Shown piece after piece: positions 51,358 to 62,899 of a stretch of 64,000 nucleotides of DNA. The stretch covers positions 772-64,771 of the forward strand of contig CAJNOL010000052.1 of NCBI GenBank assembly GCA_905250125.1. Direction: 5' to 3'. The position numbers and the translations under genes were made by a program. The DNA is from Rotaria sordida (Eukaryota; Rotifera; Eurotatoria; Philodinida; Philodinidae). Below the pieces are notes generated by a model. The model was given only the letters and a program-made list of their open reading frames with translations. It was not told the origin of the DNA and did not search any database. The stretch's first letter is position 1. The number at the start of each line of letters is the position of its first letter.

Positions 51358-51907
51358 ATAGTTAATCTAATTCAAAAAGACACTTGAGCAATTGTCCTAT
51401 GCTATTGCTCCTCCTCCTCCTCCTCTTTTTTGGCTTCTCCTTTTTCCTTTTGCTGTCAAAGTTAATTATTTGCACGAATGCGTGAAAAAGCACAGACGAG
51501 AAAGAGAGAAGAACAGAAATTAAAATAAACTTGCAAACAAAAAAAAAAACCTTTTTGTGTATTGTATTTTTCTAGCGTCTATCCCAACTGAATTTACTGA
51601 TTGTTTTGGTCCATATTCTCCTGATGCAGCTGCAGCTGCTGCTATGCATTATCAATTTGGTGGAGGTTATCCAACAGCACCTCATGGTAAAATATAAGAA
51701 AAAATTCTAAAGATTTAATAAAAATATTTCTTTTTTTAAGATATATTTGGATCTTATGCTCAGATGTCACAATTTCGAAATCCAATGATGATGATGTATC
51801 CAGGTGGTTATCCTGTATCAACAAGTCCTAATAGTATGATGGATCAAATGGGTCATCACCATCATCAACAACAAGAATCATCTGCAGTTACAAGTGGAGC
51901 TGCTTAA
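42934..51907 (+). CDS. MEIS: MEIS/homothorax TALE homeodomain transcription factor
   Basis: 14 coding exons: 42934-42948, 43035-43285, 44878-45016, 46187-46237, 46309-46359, 46706-46975, 47263-47701, 48598-48752, 48815-48881, 48952-48961, 50622-50896, 51041-51055, 51576-51686, 51741-51907; 671 aa. It begins MAAQR, like the MAQR of vertebrate MEIS. The MEIS/PBX-binding region is near-identical to vertebrates ([61 protein letters not shown]). A long His/Pro/Gln-rich linker follows, then a TALE homeodomain (about 430-492: [44 protein letters not shown]). Introns are large (up to 1.66 kb), unlike other genes here. A 10-nt and a 15-nt microexon and a GC-AG intron (50897-51040) occur. If that GC donor is skipped, translation ends at 50908-50910, giving a shorter isoform ending GKSV. 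MEIS proteins act with PBX and HOX in patterning. Confidence 0.93.
48952..48961 (+). other. MEIS: 10-nt microexon in the MEIS homeodomain
   Basis: The ten bases ttaacaattg lie between a cttttttttag acceptor and a gtaagttaa donor. Phase 1 in and phase 2 out gives V-N-N-W, with the Trp codon completed by the next exon (g-ttt-atc = F-I). Without it the homeodomain loses WFIN continuity and frame. Flanking introns are 70 bp and 1660 bp. Confidence 0.85.
51041..51055 (+). other. MEIS: 15-nt MEIS microexon after a GC-AG intron
   Basis: cccataatcaaaaag lies between ctttttccag and gtagatttt. It joins in frame with the preceding exon only if that exon ends at AAAG before gcaagag (a GC-type donor with good consensus). 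It gives A-H-N-Q-K and leads into [12 protein letters not shown]. The alternative is that the upstream exon is terminal and the later exons come from another isoform. Confidence 0.65.
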
Positions 51908-53440
51908 AATTACAAACGAAAAAAGAAAATCCGAACATTGACCTCTATATATATATATATAAATTTGTCTTACATAAAAATTTGAATGTTTCTCTCTATC
52001 TCTCTTGCTTGTTCTCGATTTTTCTTAATGACCGGTGTTCATATTTCTCTTTTTGAGTTTTGATGTCGTCTTTTGTGCGCATTTATTGCTTTTTTTTCTT
52101 TCGTAAATTCTATGTCTTTTTTTTTTGTTTTCTACGTTCAGCAGCTCAACAAAAAAAAAAAAAGCCAACAAACTTCTCTATCTGTTTCGACAACAAAAGT
52201 CACCGATTACCGGTTCTTTATGTTGCATGTAAATCTTTGAAAACAAGAAGAATTACAATTGAACGTATCTGTTTTGTTTGTTTTTTTTTTGTTTTTCATT
52301 CATTGCATTCTCTTTTGTTTTTTCTGTGTATGTGTCTTGCGCATTGCATATAGTTGCCTTTATATTCATAAAGTTTCATTTTTTTTTGTTTTTGTACTCT
52401 TGCAACACATTGATCATTCAACGTTCTGATTTTTGTTTTTTTTTCTCTTTCACACCATGATGGACACTTTCTAATTGTCAATTTGTTTTTGTCGTCTTGT
52501 GGTTTGTTTTTTTTTAAGTCCATGACACATGAAATTTTGATTCTTTTTTTTTTTTTTTTCTTTTTTCCTTCAAGAGAGAGAACGAACTAGAGACAATGAT
52601 GGAAAAATTCAATTTGAGAGATGATTTATGTTTTTTTTTTTGTTTTGTTTTTCTGAAAAGAAAATTTGACTGAAAATATAATATATAGAACCAAAGAGAT
52701 AAATTCTATAATGAATAAGATTTGTAATTTTCATATAAAATGATATTATCAAATATAAAAATAATGAATCTTTTTGAAGGAGTTAAAAATCGATGATTGA
52801 TTATTTATTCTTAATGCTCTAGTGATATAGATCTAATGATCAGATGCATTACTTTTAATCTGAAATAGTTTGATCAGTTCAAGGAACGTCGAAAGAAAGA
52901 AGATAATAGAAGAATTTGAAAAGTCATACTCTTTCCCCTTTACATTACAATACTAGTTTTGAGTAGACAAGGACAATATCTGTTTTTTTTGCCTTATTCA
53001 ACTAAGATAACAGAGGAAAAGATAATGGTATGAAAAAGATATTTTTAACAGCAAATGTATTATAGACACATAGTTTTTTTTTTAGAAATATTTGATTAAT
53101 CATTAAGTATTAATATAATTAATGAAGACATTTTATCGACAAATAATATACATCATTTCTATTTTTACCTCTCGATGATCTCTGCAGAGTGTATTCACTG
53201 GTCGAACATTGCTTATCTGTCAAACTATGGGAAAAAAACTTGTGAAAGGAGTTTGATTCACTAATAAACATTTATTATACAATACATCTCTGAGATGTAT
53301 TTAGCCTACAAGTAGAAAAAATTGTTCTAAGAAAAATATTATTTTTCCATATTTATCAATTTTGTAAGTCATTCTTTTCAGAGATAAGATAATGAAACAA
53401 AATAATATTCATTCTTTTTATCAAAAGATAGTTTATAAAG
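51908..53440. other. MEIS 3' flank
   Basis: Probably the MEIS 3' UTR at first: T-rich, with many poly-T runs to about 52660, then AT-rich intergenic DNA. No recognisable gene. Confidence 0.4.
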
Positions 53441-53536
53441 TTGTCTACCACTAACATTGAGGTTAGTTGTGTATTGTGCGATTTAATTTTTTTCAATGAT
53501 GTTTCTGCCAATGTCCACGCCAACGAACATTTGGAG
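53441..53536 (+). pseudogene. Orphan C2H2 zinc-finger exon-like fragment
   Basis: Between a splice-acceptor-like tttataaag and a donor-like gaggtaaaa, the frame reads a single finger with exact C-x2-C-x12-H-x3-H spacing (CVLC .. HANEH) and the expected Phe after the second Cys. The usual Leu is replaced by Ala. No ATG and no neighbouring exon were found, so it may be a relic, an exon of an undetected gene, or chance. Confidence 0.25.
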
Positions 53537-54653
53537 GTAAAAAAGATAAATTATCTTGAAAGCAAGACACATTCATTCTTCGATGGATTGATAACTCAAA
53601 TGACAATAAACCTTTTTGTGAAAGATTCATTTCTAATAATAATATAAAGTATTAAACATTTTTATTCAAATATGGATACCGGCAAACATACTTCGATCAG
53701 TAACGATCGAGAAAAAACTTTTTTTGACTAAAAAAAAATGTATAGAAATCAGTATTATATTTAAAAGAGCTTTTTACTATATGATGTTTCTTTAGTCTCA
53801 CATATTTTTTAATTTTTCAAAACTGACTTCGATTGTCTTTTTTTTTTTAATTATTAGCCTTAAAATAGCGACAATTTTTAATAATGTAATCAATTTAATA
53901 TTGAATTATTCAAAGATTAGATGATTTCTATTTTTTATTATAAAATATTATAAATAGTAAAAAAAAAAGATATGTTTACAAGTAATTATATCCTATTCAA
54001 GAAGAAAAGAAAAAACATAACAAGAACGTGTAAATATTTTTGTCGAATGTTCTAACATAATTTCATACATATTAGATAATCACTAGGAAGGAAATAAATA
54101 AAATCATGATCCTATATAGTAAATAAAAACAAAAAGAAACTATGCGAACTTAAACATGAATGAAATTTAATTCGTACACGTCGAAAAAAATATTTTTTCT
54201 AATCATTCATTTTACAATAGTTTTGTATTTCTCAATATTTTTCTGATCATATATAAATCTTATTATTTATTTTCCTTTGTACAAACTTAATCTATGATCT
54301 ATAATTTGTACAATATAGAAGGACCAAAAAAACAAATATATCGTTTGTTTCCAGGCTTCTAGAATAAATCATATGCTAATTGAAAGTTTTGTAACGAAAA
54401 AGACAATAATTTCTCAAATAAAGGTGACAATGATAACTATAAATAATCAAAGACTATTATCGATAGTTATGCCGCTTTGCTCTTTTGTTTTATTTTTTGA
54501 TCATACAAAGAGTAAGTTACCTTAGAAATAAATAAATAAATAACCATGGCACGCGTTATGATGATTATCACCTATCACACCTATGTTTAATATAATAACA
54601 ACATACAAGTATAAAATCATCGTATGAATTTAACATGAATTCACAACATATGT
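53537..54653. other. Intergenic region upstream of NOX5
   Basis: AT-rich, with no recognisable gene, repeat or RNA. The last few hundred bases should include the NOX5 promoter. An in-frame TGA at 54636-54638 limits the NOX5 start to 54654. Confidence 0.4.
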
Positions 54654-57600
54654 ATGATGACACCAATAAGTATTGTTTCATTGAATAAGGAAATTCTTAT
54701 ACAACGATGGCAACATCAACTTATCGGTCGTACACATATAAGCTTCCAAGAACTTATGCATCTTCTACGACAGCATGTATGAATGAATATTCTCAAATAT
54801 CTTTTCTTATATTTACGAAACATGATCTTTTTTTTTCTTTATTCTCAGCTATTGTTGGAGACGATCTTTTGCTTGTTCGATCGTGATTCAAGCGGTTTAC
54901 TCTCTGAATCTGAATGGATTGGATCTGTATATAAAGTGGCCGAGTATGTGTACATAATATTTGTCTCAACAAACATTTGATCACATATCTATTTATTGAC
55001 AGGATATCCAATCGCACAAAAGATGTTCGAACACTCGAACCATTCATACGTGCTTTTAGGCATATTTCACATGGATATAATTCACTTTCTATAGATGAAT
55101 TTTGTATATTATTCGAAGATATATCAGTATGTAAAATCATCAATATAGACAAAAAAAAAACGAGGACGAGAGAGAGAGAGAAGACATTAGAATTTTGCTT
55201 TTTATTTTTATTAGTTTCGACGAGAATTTGCTTTGTTATTTATTAATGAAACAAATTTATTAAGTGTAATGGAATTTACTGGTGTACTTCATTCTGTTGC
55301 CAAGTTTGTTCAAAAAAAAAAAAAACAATTTAATTTTAATTGATATGTTTTTTTTTTTAATAAAGTCTTAAATCAGATACAAAATGGCTTTCATGGCTTG
55401 CCTATCAATTTCATATGGCAGTTAGTAAACGTCGTAATACAACACATAATGGAAATCAAATAGAAGATAGTATGGATCTTGAAACATTTAAAAAAAGTTT
55501 TCAATTTAAAGTTGTATGTATTATTATTGCAATAAGAATTTGTTTTTTTTTTATTTTGAATATTTAATATTTTGAAGCCTGAATTAGCTGATTGTTTATT
55601 TAATTATCTTGATACGGATAAAACGGGACAATTAACATTAGATAAATTTATAAGAAATTTAGAATTTCTTACTGAAGCAAATGATAATGAAAAAGTTGAA
55701 TTTCTTTTTAAAATTTTTGATCGTGATGGTTTGTTATAACTTTTTTTAAAAAAAAGAAATAAATTTTTGAATTAAAAATTATTTTAAGGTGATGGAACAA
55801 TTGATTTTGATGAAATGAAATTATTATTTCGTTGTTTTCTTGAACAATCACCTTCACTTGATATGGAAGAAACATTAGCAGAATTAACTGCAACTTTATT
55901 TCAAGAAACTGATGTTGATCAATCAGGTGATATTAGTTTTGATGAATTATCAAATGCTCTTCGACAAAATGAACATTTATTTAAAGTACTTTCACTCAGG
56001 TAAAACTATTAGAAATAAGTTGAATAGGTTTTTTTTTTCTATTGTTGATTTTATCAATGAAATGTTTCATATGAATATTTATTTAAGAATTCTTCGTAAT
56101 TGTATTAATATAGATCCTTTTCAATGACGTAGATATATATACATTAGAGTCTGTCGGATCCAAAATTTTCTCACTCTAATTCAGTTTATTGAACGAACAT
56201 CTTTGGAATCAGGATCCGGTTAACGGAAAAATTTTAGAGGCAGATTTGACGGACTTTACGCTAAAGAAAGATATTCTATTATTTGTAAATTAGTTTTCTT
56301 TGTTAATATTAGAATATTTTCGTGTTTTTTGTTTTTGTCATGACAAGACTCATATAATAGTGATAAATTATTGATAACGAGTTATTAATTTTATTATTTA
56401 TTTATTTTTACTGTGACAGTAGACACTAGAAATAGATTAATGATAAGGCACGATTCATTTATTATTTTTTTTCTACAGATCAAGCTATCTTTTGTTTTTT
56501 AGGTATTTCATTGAAAATAGCTACAATTCAAATGTTTTGATAAATTTTATGACGTAAAATTTTATGTTGTATTCAATATACGAAGAGCCTTTCGTTTTTA
56601 GAAACGTACTATATTCAAGTATTGATGGGTTGATCATATTTCTATGAAATTTTGAAGCAAACATCGAATGAATATCAAAAGTTCTCGTCGTAATCCATTT
56701 GTGACAGGAAATCTTTTCAGATAGTCTATATCAGAGCTATTCACAGATCAACAACTGTGACCTGGCCTAGTGGCCTCATGCTGACAGCTCTAATATTTAT
56801 CCAACGTCTTATGTAGATTATTAATAGTTTTTTTAAAAAGGCTGTTTCTTTATCGTATTCTATAGGTCATAATGTTGTTACAAACTTTGAATAAAATATT
56901 TTGACGAAAAGAATTATCTATTTGTTCGAACTACAATAGATTCAGATAGAAACAAAAAAAATCGAAATTTTAAATAAATGCAGATTTGATTTCTCATAAG
57001 CAAAAATTTCAATGAATGACTTCAAAATCTCTTCATTTAATTAATTTGTATAAAATTCCATATTTGAAAGAATTTTCTTTTTGTTATCTGCTATAGTACA
57101 AGTAGTTGGATTCGACCAAAATCTGTATCAATAAGCAAATATCATAGACATTCATCAACAGTTCGTGCTTGGATACGAAATAATATTGATTTAATTTTTT
57201 TTTGGTCATTATATTCATTTATATGTACTTGTATTTGTATTAATGTATTACATTTCTATACTGATCAACAACATACTCATTTTTTAATTGTAATTGCTCG
57301 ATTGAATGGTAAAAACAATAAAAAAAAGTCTTCTCAATTATCAATTTTTTCTTTTGAATATATTTCTTCAGGTGGTATGCTTAATTTTAATTGTGCTTTA
57401 ACGCTTATATTAATGCTTCGTAAACATATAACATGGATAAGATCAAAAGGTGGTAGTGTTCTTCTTCCACTTGATCATCATATTGATATACATAAAACTA
57501 TTGGAATTATTATATTAATTGAAACAATTTTACATACAACAGCACATTTAACTTATTTAGGTATGTATGTTTTTTGTTTTGTTTTGTATATAAAATAAAT

Positions 57601-60600
57601 TTTATAATTATAAATTATTTTGTTTTATTAGTTTATGTATTTTATATTTGTTCATTATCACAAGATATTGGTTTTTCATGTAATAGTTATACGAATATTA
57701 ATCAATCATTAAATAATCATATAATATTAATAAAACGTTATCGATTTGATTCAACAATAAATCAATGTATTCCATTTGGATATCTTGGATGTGGTGGTAA
57801 TTGGAATTATTTTTATACTGAAGATTTATGTAAATTTCGTTGTAGTAAGAATTCATAAAAAATTTCTCTTTTTAATTATGTGTCACTTTTTTTTTTTGAA
57901 TCTGTAGAACCATATCTTATTACACATCATCGTTATATTGATGCAATATTTACAGCTAAATTAGGACTTGATTATATAACAGGAATACTTGAATTTTTAT
58001 TAGGTGCACTTATTTATATAATGTGTTTACCATTTGTACGAAAACGTGGTCATTTTCAAGTAAAAAATAAATTTATTTATTTATTTTTTTGTTTATTCAA
58101 TAAAAAAAGAAAATACTTTTTTTTAATGTTTTTCATTAAGTTATTTTATTGGTGTCATATGTTAACACTTCCATGGTTAATTATGATGCTTTTACATGGA
58201 CGATATTTTTGGAAATGGTTATTAATTCCTGGTATATTGTATATTATTGAAAAAATTTTACGTTATCGTAAATCACGTTCAAATAAACATGGTGAATCTT
58301 TTATTATGGAAGCTATTCTATTACCATCACAAGTATAAATAAATCAAAAATTTTGATTTATTTTTATGTTTTTTTTTTTTTTTATGTTCTTAGGTCATTC
58401 ATTTAGTCATTAATAAACCACGAAAATTTACATATAAACCAGGAGATTATATTTATATAAATATTCCATCAATAGCTAATTTTGAATGGCATCCATTCAG
58501 TATAAGTAGTGCTCCAGAACATAAAGGTATGAAAATAGAATATTAAAAACAAGTTATTTTATTAATGATTGTATCTTTTTTCTTATTCAAATAGAGCATC
58601 TTCTAAAAATAGAAGAAGTATATATAAGGGCATGAATATTTTTGATCACCAAAAAAAGTTGAAATTGATCACCATTTTTTTTTGTTGCGAAATGATCACC
58701 AAAATAAGATACAAATGATCACCATTCTTTTTTGTTGTGAAATGATCACCAAAAAAAGAGACATTTGATCACCAAATTTATTATGAAGAAGTAAATAGAA
58801 AATATTTCTGGTTTATCTTTTCTTCGTTCATATGTAATCAAATTGTGTAATTTAATTTCACCAACTGATGCTTGAGGATAATTAATGACCAGCGTTTTTT
58901 TAATTTGAGTTTCTGTTAATCCGCATTTGACGTGATTAGACACACATTGACGTACTGATGATGGTAACCTCGTCGTTGGATTTCCTTCATTTTCTTCATG
59001 TTGATGTGTATTTCTTGACATTATTTTAATTGATTCCATATTGTTGTCAGCCACAATAACTTTTATTTCAAATGAGCATAATGGATATTTTCTGTATTTG
59101 CTACATTTGAATGAGTATTTGATTTCGTTTTTTCAATCTGATAGTCGGTATTGACAAACATTGTACTTTTCTGTAACGAATTCTTTTGTTTCTTCATATG
59201 ATTTAGCAATGTGTAGCAATTTCCATTCATTATTAGACATTTTTATGGAATAATTTCTCATGGCAAAATATTCTTTTTAAACTATTTTTATTAATTGGAT
59301 CATTTCAACAAAATGAGTTTAGCTCAATCAGAGTTAACTCTGTTATATTAATCAATTAAAGTTCACGATAAACATTTGATTTATCAAAACTATGTTAACT
59401 ATATCTCATAAAAGTAATATATTATCGAACATTACAAGTTAATTAACTTGGTGATCAAATGTCTCTTTTTTTGGTGATCATTTCACAACAAAAAAAAATG
59501 GTGATCATTTGTATCTTATTTTGGTGATCATTTCGCAACAAAAAAAATGGTGATCAATTTCAACTTTTTTTGGTGATCAAAAGTATATTTCTCGTATATA
59601 TAACATATGCTCATCGGCACTTTGAACTTTTTTTAATAAAAGGTTACATGATCTGTTTTGTAGATAAAAAAGACACGTTCGCTCTCATCATTTATTAATT
59701 TACCCATCATTGATAGACACTCTTTTGTTGAGACATGAAAAGAAAGTGTAGGAGTTCATTAAAAATGTAATTTTATGAATGGAAATGATTTTTTTTTTTT
59801 TCGTATAGAAAATTAAAAATATAATTTTGAGATAGTATTTACATTTGATGAACTATAATCTTCATTCAATTAGTTTGAACCAAGAAGAAAACAACAGATT
59901 TCAAAGACTCTACAAAAAAAAAATCTCTTAAGATTTCAAGAAATTTTTGGATCCGATAGACTCTATTGTTGACCTAGCGTTCATCAGGACGAATCATTTT
60001 TGTTCCCAAGTACGTTTTCATTGTTGTTGCTTTTTTTAAAATAGTATCTACTATATGTTAAGATCATGATTTTTTGTTTCCTGTGATAAATGTGTCATTA
60101 AAATAATAAATTAAGATATTTTTATATTTTCTTGTACTACAAATATTAGTCATTATATATTCTTAGAATGTTTTTTAAAAATCGTATAAATGATTAATAC
60201 TAAAAGAAAACAAAGGAAATATCTTTATGATTTAGAAAGTCTATGGCTTCATGTTCATGTAAATGGTCATTGGACACGACGTGTTTATGAATTATTTCGA
60301 AGAAAATTAATTGAAAAACATGGTGGTGTGATAAATGATTTTAATGATTTACGTCTTCGTTCTTCAATGCGTTCACGTATGTCGAAAAGTTATATTGATG
60401 AATTACGTGGTATACACCAACAAGAAATTAATTCTCAAATTGATCTTAATAATAATAATAATAATAATAGTGATAATTCTAATCGTTCATCTCATTGTTC
60501 GACAACAGGTATTCATTCAATTCAACCAAAATCAATATCAATATCATTTCCAACAATAAAAAATCAACAAAAACCTATATGTTCATCATGTCAATCAACA

Positions 60601-62899
60601 TTGAGTTTACATGATATACAATTAAATTCAATTGATAAAAATCATCATACAATTACAGAAATTAATCCTTCAAATATACATACATTTAATAAAACAATTC
60701 TAATGAATCCAAATGAACTTGAAAATATTATAGTTGAAGATATTGAAAAATTAACTTATGAAAAAGATGATATTAAATTAAATGAACAACAAACAAAATC
60801 AATAACAATACTTAAACCAGCTATTAAAAATAATAATCGATTAACTGCACCAGTTAATAATGATTATTGTACAAGAATAGCAAATATATCAACAATTTAT
60901 CGTGAACAACAAATAGAATTGAATGAAACACGTTTAACTGATGCACTTGGTTATTTACGTATGTATAAAAGTCATAATCGAATACAATTTAATTCACTTC
61001 AATTTAATGATCGAGAAGATTTACAAGTAAATTTTTATTTAAAGATAATAAAAAGAAAAAAAAAACTCAAATAAAATTATTCTATAGGTTTTAATTGATG
61101 GTCCATATGGTGCACCATCTCAACATATATTTGAAGCTGAACATGCTATTTTAATAGCTGCTGGTATTGGTATAACACCATTTGCATCAATTTTACAAAG
61201 TATAATGTGTCGTTATCGAAATCATCGACATAAATGTCCAAATTGTGAATATATTTGGAATAATCCTGAAAGTGAAGAACTTTGTTTGAAAAAAGTAAAA
61301 AAGAATCATTTGATATTCTTCTTTTTATTTTCTTTTATTATTATTGAATTTAAAATTTTTATTTTTATTTTTAAGGTTGATTTTATTTGGGTAACACGTG
61401 AACAACGTTCACTTGAATGGTTTATTAGTTTATTATCACAAATGGAAATTGAACAACAACGTTTAAGACAAAATTCTGATAAAGGTTGTTTACTTGAAGT
61501 TCATTTATATGTAACAAGTGCACAATCACAAGCAGATTTAAAAGCTTTAAATATTTATTTATCACTTGATTTAATTGGAAGAGAAAATTCAGCTAATTGT
61601 AATGCTATTGATGGTATTCGACAACGAACGAAACATGGTCGACCTGATTGGGATCAAGTAAATAAAAAAAAAAAAAACATGATTTATATTCTAGTTCTTT
61701 TATCTATCAAATTGATAAATTACTTATGTGTTACGTAAGCATAAATGAGTCAATACAAAGTATATCCAGAAATAGTATCATTGAAATATATAGGATAGAT
61801 AAATAAATTAACTAGAAAATCAATCATATGTTCAAAGGAAGAAAACAAAAGATACATTCTATTAGAAAATTTTTTACTGGGTACAATGACCTTCTCTGGC
61901 TACAGTCGTAAAAATATGTACTATTTAATTAAGTAAAACTCACCTATAAATTTCTATAGTTTTGTTCATTTGACACTTGTAAGGATTTGCTTCTTTATCT
62001 ATTATAAATATTAATGAAGGAATATATATATATATATTTCATAATCTGGCGGCATATGTTTCATATACTATTCAAAACAATAATAATTCAAAGAGTAGGA
62101 AAAAAAAATATTTTCTTCAAACATAACACTCAATTTCATCGAACTTTCGTTTATTTGTCCGTTATATGCGTTCGAATAAATATAATTAATAAGAATTAAA
62201 ATCTTTTTTTTTTTTTGCTTCTACAGAATTTTTCTCATGAAAAATTTATATTGCGACGTTAGATTGCCTATTAAGGTACCATATAGAAAAATATATAGTT
62301 TTTATGAAATGAAAATGAATGCACCAAAAAATAATTTATCTATCTATAAGATGAAAAACTACCGCAATTAGACGCTAGAACATGTGTTAAATCGTCACAT
62401 TTCTATTTTATCATATTACTAAATTCGAATAATGTTTTCTATTTATTTATTCACGCAAACTGACATTCAATTATCAATGTGAAAACATCATAAATTATTT
62501 CTACCGTCACTTTATTTACGTTTAATCGATTTCCGCACTTGTTTCTTCTTATTGAAAGTTCTCTAGATGATGTTGATGTCTGTTTTTTTTTTCTTGCTCT
62601 TTTTATAGTATCAATATATTACAAACTATTTATATATGTGTAAAAATATGTGTTAAGGGTACGACAACCTGTAATATTTATGCATTAAGAATTACTTATA
62701 ATAGTTATGATAAAAATAAAAAATATATAAATATTATATTATTCTATTTACTTATTTTATTTTTAAGGTATTTACTGAATTATTATGTCAAAAAAAAGGC
62801 AAAATATCTGTATTTTATTGTGGACCACCATCATTATCAGCTGAACTAACAAAAAAATGTCGTCAATATGGATTTGCTTATAAAAAGGAATTATTTTAA
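54654..62899 (+). CDS. NOX5: NOX5-type Ca2+-regulated NADPH oxidase with an inserted Kunitz domain
   Basis: 17 exons: 54654-54776, 54849-54943, 55003-55126, 55215-55303, 55366-55513, 55578-55728, 55789-55999, 57097-57308, 57372-57560, 57632-57844, 57908-58059, 58141-58332, 58394-58526, 60236-61026, 61088-61294, 61376-61657, 62768-62899; 1147 aa against about 740-765 in human NOX5. N-terminal EF-hands (FDRDSSGLLSESEW, LDTDKTGQLTLDKF, FDRDGDGTIDFDEM, TDVDQSGDISFDEL) give Ca2+ control. Six membrane helices carry the haem histidines (H..LHTTAH in helix 3; CH..LLHG in helix 5). Then come FAD (EWHPFSISSAP) and NADPH (DGPYGAP, AAGIGITPF, YCGPP) sites and a terminal Phe. It passes electrons from NADPH across the membrane to O2, making superoxide. 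Oddities: the Kunitz exon (about residues 448-518) and a roughly 220-residue Asn-rich insert (about 710-930) before DGPYG. AATAAA about 63064. Confidence 0.93.
57632..57844 (+). other. NOX5: Kunitz/BPTI-like exon within NOX5 (loop C)
   Basis: 213-nt exon (71 codons) with phase-1 introns on both sides, so it can be added or removed without changing frame. It encodes six cysteines spaced C-x9-C-x28-C-x7-C-x12-C-x3-C. The last four match BPTI spacing exactly, and RYRFDSTINQC, PFGYLGCGGNWNYF and TEDLCKFRC are typical Kunitz blocks. The stretch after the second Cys is about 13 residues longer than in BPTI. It falls right after membrane helix 3 and before helix 4, i.e. in the loop predicted to face outside, where disulphides can form. 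Family knowledge: Kunitz domains often inhibit serine proteases; activity here is untested. Confidence 0.85.
58619..59602. mobile_element. Mutator-like non-autonomous element in a NOX5 intron
   Basis: The 1.7-kb intron 58527-60235 holds an insertion with inverted arms of about 155 bp (58619-58777 and 59446-59602). Each arm carries six copies of TGATCACC (left: 58643, 58666, 58693, 58716, 58743, 58766), separated by near-identical 15-19 bp spacers. Between the arms a minus-strand ORF of 102 codons (58746-59054) reads RLPSSVRQCVSNHV.CGLTETQI.., resembling the N-terminal region of FLYWCH/MULE transposases. The element is too short for a full transposase, hence non-autonomous or deleted. A 9-bp target duplication was not resolved by eye. 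Confidence 0.68.
58746..59054 (-). pseudogene. MULE transposase N-terminal remnant
   Basis: 102-codon frame inside the NOX5-intron element, antisense to NOX5. A helix-rich block with LPSSVRQCV..H...GLTETQIKKTL..NYPQASVGEIKLHNLITYERRK resembles, from memory, the N-terminal helical region found before the MULE catalytic domain. The catalytic part is absent. The first part is hydrophilic and begins MADNNMESIK; the end (IYFFIINLVIKCLFFW) reads into the arm and is probably not protein. Confidence 0.45.
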
